Shown piece after piece: positions 15,410-22,420 of a stretch of 34,830 nt of DNA. The notes under the pieces were generated by a model. It did no database searches. It saw only the letters and a list, made by a program, of their open reading frames with translations, and was not told where the DNA came from. The stretch's first letter is position 1. The number at the start of each line of letters is the position of its first letter. The stretch covers positions 1 through 34,830 of the forward strand of contig SHBX01000026.1 in NCBI GenBank assembly GCA_004211785.1, given 5' to 3'. The position numbers and the translations under genes were made by a program. The stretch is from Winogradskyella sp. (GTDB lineage: Bacteria; Bacteroidota; Bacteroidia; Flavobacteriales; Flavobacteriaceae).

Positions 15410-18124
15410 ATGAGCGAAGAACACGAAGAATTAGAAAACATAAATAACGAAGATAATTTAGAGCCCCAAGAAACCATAACCAAAGTTACAGGCATGTACA
15501 AAGATTGGTTTTTGGATTATGCGTCTTACGTTATCCTAGAGCGAGCTGTGCCTGCAATAGAAGATGGTTTTAAGCCTGTGCAACGTCGTATCATGCATTC
15601 TATGAAAGATTTGGATGATGGGCGCTACAATAAAGTGGCTAATATTGTTGGGCATACGATGCAGTATCACCCTCACGGTGATGCAAGTATTGCTGACGCC
15701 ATGGTGCAAATAGGTCAGAAAGATTTACTGATAGACACACAAGGAAACTGGGGAAATATATTGACTGGCGATAGGGCCGCCGCTTCTCGTTATATCGAAG
15801 CTCGAATTTCTAAGTTTGGCTTAGATGTTGTTTACAATCCAAAAATTACCGAATGGCAACAATCTTATGATGGTCGTCGTAAAGAGCCAATCAACCTTCC
15901 GGTAATGTTTCCGTTGTTGCTAGCGCAAGGCGGCGAAGGCATCGCTGTAGGTTTGTCTACAAAAATATTACCGCATAATTTTATTGAATTAATAGATGCA
16001 TCCATAAAACATCTAAAAGGCAAACGCTTTACAATTTTACCAGATTTCCCAACGGCTGGTATTGCAGATTTCACAAACTATAATGACGGTAATCGTGGCG
16101 GTAAAGTTAGAGTGCGAGCAAAAATATCGCAGCATAGTAAAAATACGCTAGTTATTACCGAAATACCTTTTAGTACGACGACACAATCACTTATCGATTC
16201 TATCTTAAAAGCGAATGATAAAGGAAAAATTAAAATAAAAAAGATTGAAGATAATACAGCTGCTGAGGTTGAAATCTTAGTGCACTTACCTTCAGGAATT
16301 TCTCCAGACAAAACTATTGATGCATTATATGCATTTACCAACTGCGAAACATCGATTTCGCCATTAGGTTGTGTTATCGAAGACAATAAGCCTTTATTTA
16401 TCGGTGTTTCTGAAATGTTACGTCGTTCGACTGATAATACAGTACAGCTTTTAAAATCTGAATTAGAAATTAAACTCGGAGAGTTAGAAGAACAATGGCA
16501 TTTTGCATCTTTAGAGCGCATTTTTATTGAAAATCGTATCTATCGCGATATTGAGGAAGAAGAAACTTGGAATGGTGTTATCAATGCTATCGATAAAGGA
16601 TTAAAACCACATATTAAGCATTTAAAACGTAAGATTACAGTAGAAGATATTACGCGTTTAACAGAAATCCGAATTAAAAGAATTTCAAAATTCGATATTG
16701 ATAAAGCGCAACAGAAGATAGATGCTTTAGAAGAACAAATTGCAGAAGTAAAACATCACTTAGCTAATCTAATTGATTATGCAATTGCTTATTTTGAGCG
16801 TTTAAAAAAAGAGTACGGCCAAGGTAAAGAGCGCAAAACTGAAATCAGAATATTTGATGATGTAGATGCAACTAAAGTAGTTATTCGTAACACTAAACTT
16901 TACGTTAATAGAGAAGAAGGTTTTATTGGCACATCTTTGCGTCGCGATGAGTATGTTTGCGACTGTAGTGATATCGATGATATTATAGCGTTTACTAATG
17001 ACGGTAAAATGATGGTCACTAAAGTAGGGTCAAAAACGTTTATAGGTAAAGGTATCATTCATGTGGCGGTCTTTAAAAAGAAAGACAAACGCACCATTTA
17101 CAATTTAATTTACCGAGATGGAAGTAAAGGACCATCATACGTAAAACGTTTTGCGGTTACTGCAATGACGCGTGATAAAGAGTATGATTTAACCAACGGA
17201 AATAAAAGTTCAAAACTTTGGTATTTTTCTGCGAATCCAAATGGTGAAGCTGAGGTTGTTTCAATATCATTACGTCAAGTGGGAAGTATTAAAAAGCTGA
17301 AGTGGGATTTGGACTTTTCAGAAATTCTTATAAAAGGTCGCACGTCTAAGGGTAATACAGTAACCAAATATTCTATTAAGCGTGTTGAGCTTAAAGAGAA
17401 AGGTGTTTCGACCTTAAAACCACGTAAAATATGGTTTGATGAGACGGTACAACGACTTAATGTCGATGACCGTGGCGAGCTAGTTGGTGAGTTTAGAGGA
17501 GAAGACCGCTTATTAGTGATTAACCAAAAAGGAGTGGTGAAAACAATAATTCCTGAATTAACTACTCATTTTGACAGTGATATGATTGTATTGGAGAAAT
17601 GGATTCCTAAAAAACCAATTTCTGTAATTTATTACGATGGCGATAAAGAGCGTTATTACGTCAAACGTTTCCTTATAGAGCAAGAAGGTAAAGAAGAATC
17701 ATTCATTTCTGAACATGCCAATTCGCAATTAGAAATTGTATCAACCGATTGGCGCCCAATGGCTGATGTGGAGTTTACCAAAGAACGTGGTAAAGATCGT
17801 AAGCCAAATATGGAAGTGAATTTAGAAGAGTTTATTTCTGTAAAAGGGATAAATGCCTTAGGAAATCAATTGACTAAGGATAAGATTAATCAAATTAATC
17901 TTTTGGACCCATTACCATTTGAAGCTCCTGTAGAAGTGCATGCAGATGAGTTAGAGGTTGTAGATGAAGAACAAGTCACAGCAACTCCTGATTCTGTCGA
18001 ACCTTCTGAAACTGAAATAAAAGTTGATTTGGACCCGAAACCCAAAGCAGATAATTCAGAGCCTAAAAATGAGTCCGAAGAAAATCTAGATATAGATGAT
18101 TCTGGGCAGGCAAGTTTATTTTAA
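15410..18124 (+). CDS. parC: DNA topoisomerase IV subunit A
   Basis: This is the DNA-cleaving subunit of topoisomerase IV. The 904 residues contain the winged-helix/tower cleavage core with RAVPAIEDGFKPVQRRI, the quinolone-determining segment YHPHGDASIADAMV and the catalytic tyrosine Y128 (AAASRYIEAR). A coiled coil (about 430-470) and a C-terminal beta-pinwheel region (about 500-820) follow. The final 70 residues are acidic and unstructured, ending QASLF, a sequence resembling sliding-clamp-binding peptides. At the position of E. coli ParC Ser80 there is Ala92, and at Glu84 there is Asp96. It is co-transcribed with parE. Confidence 0.93.
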   Translation: MSEEHEELENINNEDNLEPQETITKVTGMYKDWFLDYASYVILERAVPAIEDGFKPVQRRIMHSMKDLDDGRYNKVANIVGHTMQYHPHGDASIADAMVQIGQKDLLIDTQGNWGNILTGDRAAASRYIEARISKFGLDVVYNPKITEWQQSYDGRRKEPINLPVMFPLLLAQGGEGIAVGLSTKILPHNFIELIDASIKHLKGKRFTILPDFPTAGIADFTNYNDGNRGGKVRVRAKISQHSKNTLVITEIPFSTTTQSLIDSILKANDKGKIKIKKIEDNTAAEVEILVHLPSGISPDKTIDALYAFTNCETSISPLGCVIEDNKPLFIGVSEMLRRSTDNTVQLLKSELEIKLGELEEQWHFASLERIFIENRIYRDIEEEETWNGVINAIDKGLKPHIKHLKRKITVEDITRLTEIRIKRISKFDIDKAQQKIDALEEQIAEVKHHLANLIDYAIAYFERLKKEYGQGKERKTEIRIFDDVDATKVVIRNTKLYVNREEGFIGTSLRRDEYVCDCSDIDDIIAFTNDGKMMVTKVGSKTFIGKGIIHVAVFKKKDKRTIYNLIYRDGSKGPSYVKRFAVTAMTRDKEYDLTNGNKSSKLWYFSANPNGEAEVVSISLRQVGSIKKLKWDLDFSEILIKGRTSKGNTVTKYSIKRVELKEKGVSTLKPRKIWFDETVQRLNVDDRGELVGEFRGEDRLLVINQKGVVKTIIPELTTHFDSDMIVLEKWIPKKPISVIYYDGDKERYYVKRFLIEQEGKEESFISEHANSQLEIVSTDWRPMADVEFTKERGKDRKPNMEVNLEEFISVKGINALGNQLTKDKINQINLLDPLPFEAPVEVHADELEVVDEEQVTATPDSVEPSETEIKVDLDPKPKADNSEPKNESEENLDIDDSGQASLF

Positions 18125-18144
18125 AAAGAAATTAATGTTTTCTA

Positions 18145-18176
18145 TGTCATTTCGAGTGTAACGAGAAATCTCATAA
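18145..18176. repeat. candidate interspersed palindromic repeat after parC
   Basis: The stretch beginning TGTCATTTCGAGTG and ending CGAGAAATCTCATAA has an ATTTC / GAAAT stem (18149-18153 with 18165-18169), tandem G-A mismatches and a short loop. From memory, units of this form (GTCATTTCGA...GAAATCT) recur between genes in many flavobacterial genomes. Only one copy lies here, so repetition cannot be shown from the window. Confidence 0.45.
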
Positions 18177-18240
18177 TCTTGTATTAAAAGCGAGGTGTTA
18201 GTCTGTGTTCTGTATGACTACTTTAGTTGGATTTACTTCT

Positions 18241-19026
18241 TCACTTCTTCTTCGACGTTTTCTGATTTAAGAACTCAACGAATAAAGAGAATGCAATAGC
18301 AAAGTACAAATAGCCTTTTGGTATTGCACCTACAGAGTTCCCGAAGAATTGGGTGTGCGATAAGTGTGCAGCTTCAGTAATTAGCATAAAGCCAATCAGA
18401 ATTAAAAAAGCTAAACCTAAAATTTGCATACTCGGGTTGGTGTCTATAAAACGCCTAATTGGATTTGCAAAACCTATCATTATAATAATAGATATAACCA
18501 CAGCAATAATCATTAATGCCAAACTATAATTTGAGTTTGGGTGTAAACCGTTAGTCATACCAATTGCAGTAAGTATAGAGTCTACCGAGAAGATAAAATC
18601 GATTATTAAAATCTGCACTATGGCTTGTTGTAATGAACTAATAATTTTGCCTTTCACACTATCTTCTTCATGAGACGGTGCTTCAACCTTCTCTCTAATT
18701 TCAGATGTGCTTTTATAGATTAAAAATAAACCACCAGCAAATAATATAATAGCCTGCCAGCTGAGATGTAGTTCTAACCAAGAATTTTCAAACTCATAAA
18801 AAGGTTCTTTTAAACCCACTAAAAAGGATACAAAGAATAATAAGATAATGCGCTGCGCCATTGCGAGGATAAGCCCAATATTAGTAGCTTTATTGCGTTG
18901 ATGTTCAGGTAATTTATTAGCGGCAATAGAAATAAACACAATATTATCAATACCTAGAATAATCTCTAAAAAGGTAAGAGTGATTAAAGCGAATATGGCA
19001 TCGCTGGACAGTAAAAATTCTAACAT
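18241..19026 (-). CDS. TerC family membrane protein
   Basis: This 261-residue polytopic inner-membrane protein has about seven helices. The two family-defining acidic helices are present: TFLEIILGIDNIVFISI near the N-terminus and IIDFIFSVDSILTAIGM in the middle, related by internal pseudo-symmetry. The C-terminus is YLYFAIAFSLFVEFLNQKTSKKK. TerC/Alx/MeeF-type proteins export manganese or load exported metalloproteins. No yybP-ykoY riboswitch is visible upstream. The gene starts one base after the lipoprotein stop codon, so the two form an operon. Confidence 0.88.
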   Translation of the reverse strand: MLEFLLSSDAIFALITLTFLEIILGIDNIVFISIAANKLPEHQRNKATNIGLILAMAQRIILLFFVSFLVGLKEPFYEFENSWLELHLSWQAIILFAGGLFLIYKSTSEIREKVEAPSHEEDSVKGKIISSLQQAIVQILIIDFIFSVDSILTAIGMTNGLHPNSNYSLALMIIAVVISIIIMIGFANPIRRFIDTNPSMQILGLAFLILIGFMLITEAAHLSHTQFFGNSVGAIPKGYLYFAIAFSLFVEFLNQKTSKKK

Positions 19027-19027
19027 A

Positions 19028-19414
19028 TTATTTTATTCTATAAGCTGTACCTTTTTCTACACGCATTGTTTGGTTGGCTTTTTTTATCGCTAATTTATAT
19101 TCAAAAGTATATGAAGTGTCCGTTGTAGATAAAATCTTCATATGTATAGCATCATCCTCAGATGCGTTTTTTGGATTTAGCTTCTTTAAAATAAATTCGC
19201 AATCATTTATCCATCTAATGGAAGAAGAATCTATTTTTCCTTCAAAATAATCAATACTGTAGTCTTCAGTACGTTTGAAAGTTCCTGTTTTTTCTTCGTC
19301 GTCAACTAAAAACGTGAATTTAAAGTCGCCAGTACGATAATCTTGGCAATTTCGTTCTATAGTATAACAACTCGTTAAAACGACGCAGAAAGTAAGGAGA
19401 AGAAGTTTTTTCAT
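19028..19414 (-). CDS. small lipoprotein of unknown function, beside a terC-like gene
   Basis: The 128-residue protein has the signal MKKLLLLTFCVVLTSCYT (lipobox LTSC, C16) and a beta-rich mature part (CQDYRTGDFKFTF, RWINDCEFILKKLNP, IHMKIL, SYTFEYKLAI). Two mature cysteines in CQDYRTG and NDCEF could form a disulfide. The ATG at 19414 is chosen because an upstream in-frame GTG (19435) lies within the predicted -7 box. As I recall, homologues in flavobacterial databases are often labelled DNA topoisomerase IV, a name that seems to come from the parCE neighbourhood; nothing in the sequence supports it. It is co-transcribed with the TerC gene. Confidence 0.8.
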   Translation of the reverse strand: MKKLLLLTFCVVLTSCYTIERNCQDYRTGDFKFTFLVDDEEKTGTFKRTEDYSIDYFEGKIDSSSIRWINDCEFILKKLNPKNASEDDAIHMKILSTTDTSYTFEYKLAIKKANQTMRVEKGTAYRIK

Positions 19415-19434
19415 CAATAAATAGAAAGTTTGCA

Positions 19435-19442
19435 CAAAAATA
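19435..19442 (-). promoter_or_regulatory. -7 promoter box of the lipoprotein-TerC operon
   Basis: TATTTTTG on the minus strand matches TAnnTTTG, 20 bases before the ATG at 19414. It separates this operon from the HTH gene, whose stop codon is at 19458. Confidence 0.6.
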
Positions 19443-19457
19443 AGAATTTACAGCTGC

Positions 19458-19832
19458 TTAATTTTCATAGCTCTTAAAACTTCCATCTTTGTAAAAAATA
19501 ATAATCTTATCAACTTCTGAAGAATTTGAAGTAGTCTTCATATTTGGAATTTGAGCTAAAGGCTCAGGATTTGATTCTGAAAATTTTAAAGGTTTAGTTT
19601 TTGGAGTAGAAGGGAATTTTCCTTTTCCATTCATCAGCCAATATAAATCTACTTCAGGATAGGAGTGAAGTACCTTCATCACAAAATCTAAACTTGGCTT
19701 ATTTCTACCAGAAAGTATATGAGAAATACTAGAACGTTGTACGCCAATTTTTTCAGAAAAACTAGATGCAGTTTCTTCGTAAAAAGTGATGACTTTTTTT
19801 AAACGTTCAGTAAAATCTATAGTGTTTATCAT
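19458..19832 (-). CDS. XRE-type helix-turn-helix transcriptional regulator
   Basis: The 124-residue protein has an N-terminal Cro/CI-type HTH (about residues 5-65): FTERLKKVITFY, then FSEKIGVQRSSISHILSGRNKPSLDFVMKVL, with recognition helix RSSISHILSG. NGKGKFP and a disordered Pro/Ser linker follow, then a C-terminal tail KIIIFYKDGSFKSYEN. Close relatives are common in Flavobacteriaceae. The start MINTIDFTERL (19832) is preferred; an ATG at 19844 would add four residues. It is divergent from the M14 peptidase gene, and a near-palindrome covers its own -7 box, so autorepression is likely (inference). Confidence 0.87.
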   Translation of the reverse strand: MINTIDFTERLKKVITFYEETASSFSEKIGVQRSSISHILSGRNKPSLDFVMKVLHSYPEVDLYWLMNGKGKFPSTPKTKPLKFSESNPEPLAQIPNMKTTSNSSEVDKIIIFYKDGSFKSYEN

Positions 19833-19859
19833 TGTAAACTGCATTCTGCAATTATATAC

Positions 19860-19873
19860 GTTACAAATGTAAC
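19860..19873. promoter_or_regulatory. candidate operator 1, overlapping the HTH gene promoter
   Basis: GTTACAAATGTAAC has perfect 6-base arms (GTTACA / TGTAAC) around AA. Its minus-strand reading contains TACATTTG (19864-19871), an exact -7 box placed 19 bases before the 19844 ATG and 31 before 19832. A protein bound here would block transcription of the HTH gene. Confidence 0.6.
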
Positions 19874-20082
19874 ATTTGTTGTTATAAGAATCAATATTCT
19901 TTTTAATTAATATAAAATATAATGAATTACAACTTTATATGAATGATTATAATAACCTGAAAATAAATAATATATAATACAATAATTGAAATCAATATAG
20001 ATTATGTAATTATTATAAGCATTGTTGTGATAGAAATGTAACAATATGTATAGTATTGTAACAAATCGCGATAACATAAGTG

Positions 20083-20110
20083 TTTACAAATGTAAATTTA
20101 CAAATGTATA
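20083..20110. promoter_or_regulatory. candidate operators 2 and 3, tandem, at the M14 peptidase promoter
   Basis: TTTACAAATGTAAA (20083-20096) and TTTACAAATGTATA (20097-20110) abut with a 14-base period and share TTACAAATGTA with operator 1. The second overlaps the first two bases of the -7 box TACCTTTG (20109-20116). The pair occupies the -33 to -7 region of the rightward promoter. Confidence 0.6.
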
Positions 20111-20116
20111 CCTTTG
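20109..20116 (+). promoter_or_regulatory. -7 promoter box of the M14 peptidase gene
   Basis: TACCTTTG matches TAnnTTTG exactly, 17 bases before the ATG at 20134. It is directly preceded by the tandem operators. Confidence 0.6.
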
Positions 20117-20133
20117 TGTTTTAAACTTTTTAA

Positions 20134-21276
20134 ATGACACCAAATAGATTAACAGAGTTATATGATTCTTACCAAGAAAAATTACTTTTTGGACGTTACA
20201 TTACGAACCAAAAAATTGAACTTGTTCTAAAAAATATAGAACAGTTTTTTGATGTTTCTACTATCGGTTTTTCAGAAGAAGAAAGACCAATCTATTCTGT
20301 AAAAGTAGGTAAAGGTTCTACCAAAATTTTGCTATGGTCTCAAATGCATGGTAACGAGTCAACGACTACTAAAGCGCTTTTTGACTTGTTAAATGCTTTT
20401 TCTAAAGGTGAGTTTTCTCAAATTCTTTCAGAATGCACACTTCAAATTATACCAATTTTAAATCCCGATGGCGCAGAAGAATATACAAGAGTTAATGCCA
20501 ATGAGGTAGATTTAAATAGAGATGCGCAGGACTTATCGCAGTCCGAAAGCAGGGTACTGCGTCAATGTTTTGATAATTTCCAACCTGATTATTGCTTTAA
20601 TCTGCATGGTCAACGGACTATTTTTGGTGTTGGAGCAAGTGGTAATTCAGCAACATTGTCATTTTTATCACCCGCTGAAGATAAAGACAGAACTGTGACT
20701 GATACTCGTAAAAAGATTATGGCTATTATAGCTTCGATTAACAATAATCTTAAGGCAGATTTACCAAATGCTATTGGGCGTTACGATGATGGTTTTAATA
20801 TCAACTGTGTCGGTGATACATTTCAGTCATTGGGTGTGCCAACTATTCTTTATGAAGCCGGACATTATCAAGATGATTATAATCGCGAAGTTACTAGACA
20901 ATTCATCTTTAAGGCCTTGTTCTATGGTTTAAAAGCAATTTCTAATGGCGTAGATATTAATAATCATAAAGCATACTTTAGTATACCTGAGAATGAAAAG
21001 AATTTCTTTGATGTTATCATAAGAAATACAATTTTGACTCAAGGTAATAACGAGACAATAGATGTAGCGATTCAGTTTAAAGAAATTTTAATTGATGGAG
21101 TTGTAAAATTTGTACCATATGTAGAGAAAATAGCCAAAATGGATAACTATTTTGCTCATAATGAAATTGATGCCAATGGTTCTATTGTAGCAGACCAAAA
21201 TAATAATCCACTAGAAGTTGCTAACGAAATCGTTTTCGTAATGTTAAATAATTGCAAAATCTTGATAAAATCTTAA
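20134..21276 (+). CDS. M14 family zinc carboxypeptidase
   Basis: The 380-residue protein shows the M14 fold and zinc site. The motif H72-G-N-E75 gives the first two ligands and H158 (FNLHGQ) the third. The catalytic Glu is E241 in PTILYEAGHY, and substrate contacts are NPDG (110-113) and DLNRD (126-130). It has no signal peptide, so it probably acts in the cytosol on peptides or peptide-like conjugates. The C-terminal 110 residues form an additional beta-rich domain of unknown role. The family hydrolyses C-terminal amino acids or amide bonds. It is transcribed divergently from the HTH regulator and shares its operator region. Confidence 0.88.
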   Translation: MTPNRLTELYDSYQEKLLFGRYITNQKIELVLKNIEQFFDVSTIGFSEEERPIYSVKVGKGSTKILLWSQMHGNESTTTKALFDLLNAFSKGEFSQILSECTLQIIPILNPDGAEEYTRVNANEVDLNRDAQDLSQSESRVLRQCFDNFQPDYCFNLHGQRTIFGVGASGNSATLSFLSPAEDKDRTVTDTRKKIMAIIASINNNLKADLPNAIGRYDDGFNINCVGDTFQSLGVPTILYEAGHYQDDYNREVTRQFIFKALFYGLKAISNGVDINNHKAYFSIPENEKNFFDVIIRNTILTQGNNETIDVAIQFKEILIDGVVKFVPYVEKIAKMDNYFAHNEIDANGSIVADQNNNPLEVANEIVFVMLNNCKILIKS

Positions 21277-21317
21277 ATATTTTGAATTTTAGCTTCTTTT
21301 TATCAATAAAATTGTCT

Positions 21318-21325
21318 TATTTTTG
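21318..21325 (+). promoter_or_regulatory. -7 promoter box of the Lrp-type gene
   Basis: TATTTTTG matches TAnnTTTG, 23 bases before the ATG at 21349. Confidence 0.55.
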
Positions 21326-21348
21326 CATATAATTCAACAAAAGAGAGA

Positions 21349-21828
21349 ATGGCAAAGTTTAAATTAGACGAAATAGATCACCAAATATTGGATATGCTTA
21401 TCGATAATACGCGTATTCCTTTTACCGATATAGCAAAAAAACTATTGATTTCTGCTGGAACTGTACATGTTAGAGTTAAAAAAATGGAAGAGGCAGGAAT
21501 TATCAGAGGTTCATCTTTAACCTTAGATTATAAAAAATTAGGATATTCTTTTATTGCTTATGTTGGCGTATTCTTACAGAATACATCTCAGACTAAATTT
21601 GTTTTGGAGCGTATCAACGAGATACCATACGTAACAGTTGCGCATATAACTACGGGTAAGTTCAATATTTTCTGTAAAATTAGAGCGAAAGATACAATGC
21701 ATGCTAAAGAAATAATATTTCTACTAGATGATATTGATGGCGTATATAGAACAGAAACGATGATTTCCCTTGAAGAAAGTATAAACGACAAAAAGCGTTT
21801 AATGCACACGATATTCAACGAACTATAA
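21349..21828 (+). CDS. Lrp/AsnC family transcriptional regulator
   Basis: The 159-residue protein has an N-terminal winged HTH (LDEIDHQILDMLIDNTRIPFTDIAKKLLISAGTVHVRVKKMEEAGII, about residues 6-52). The RAM effector/oligomerisation domain (about 68-150) contains YVTVAHITTGKFNIFCKI, the usual glycine-containing effector loop region. Lrp-type regulators form octamers and respond to amino acids or related metabolites. It is a single gene with its own promoter and terminator; its targets cannot be deduced from the window. Confidence 0.92.
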   Translation: MAKFKLDEIDHQILDMLIDNTRIPFTDIAKKLLISAGTVHVRVKKMEEAGIIRGSSLTLDYKKLGYSFIAYVGVFLQNTSQTKFVLERINEIPYVTVAHITTGKFNIFCKIRAKDTMHAKEIIFLLDDIDGVYRTETMISLEESINDKKRLMHTIFNEL

Positions 21829-21850
21829 TTGTTGTTTAAAACGATATGTT

Positions 21851-21884
21851 AAAGCCTTAGTAAATTTACTAGGGCTTTTTTTAT
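21851..21884 (+). terminator. intrinsic terminator of the Lrp-type gene
   Basis: A 14-base inverted repeat AAAGCCTTAGTAAA / TTTACTAGGGCTTT (21851-21864 with 21865-21878, one G-U pair) is followed by TTTTTA. It lies 22 bases after the stop codon. Confidence 0.87.
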
Positions 21885-21913
21885 CTTCGATATTTAATTA
21901 TAAAATTAATACA

Positions 21914-22420
21914 ATGCAATTGTCAAAAGAAGAGTTTAATCCGTATTATTTGCCATATATTAATCTTGCTACTAACCCTGATGTTATAAGTGGCTTAAGA
22001 CAAAATTTAAGCACTGTTGTAGAATTTTATAAATCCATTCCTAAGGAGAAATTAGAATATGTTTACGCTGAAGGCAAGTGGACTGTAAAAGACATATTGC
22101 TTCATATTATTGATACGGAGCGTGTATTTGCTTATAGGGCCATGCGAGTTGCGAGGTTTGATAAGACAGCTATGGCAGGTTTTGAGCAAGATGATTATGT
22201 CGAAGCTGGAAAGGCTACAAATAGAACTATAGAAAGCTTATTAAACGAATATAGAGTTGTTAGAAATGCAACAATCTCTTTATTTGAATCTTTTTCTAAA
22301 GAAAGCATGACATCAATTGGCTCCGCAAGTGGGTCGCCAATATCTACAAGAGCTATCGGATATATTATTACGGGTCATGAAAACCATCATAATAATGTGA
22401 TTAAGGAAAGGTATTTATAA
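21914..22420 (+). CDS. DinB-fold (YfiT-like) putative metal-dependent protein
   Basis: The 168-residue protein shows the four-helix DinB superfamily pattern. The predicted metal triad is H64 (DILLHIIDTERVF), H155 and H159 (GHENHHNNVIKERY). The conserved W56 follows the EGKW segment that precedes it. Superfamily members include thiol (bacillithiol or mycothiol) transferases and hydrolases; the specific reaction is unknown here. The gene is convergent with uvrA, overlapping it by 6 bases. Confidence 0.87.
   Translation: MQLSKEEFNPYYLPYINLATNPDVISGLRQNLSTVVEFYKSIPKEKLEYVYAEGKWTVKDILLHIIDTERVFAYRAMRVARFDKTAMAGFEQDDYVEAGKATNRTIESLLNEYRVVRNATISLFESFSKESMTSIGSASGSPISTRAIGYIITGHENHHNNVIKERYL

Noticed and set aside
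15865..16521. Minus-strand frames inside parC
   Set aside because: Antisense shadows of the parC coding sequence; no promoter or recognisable motif.
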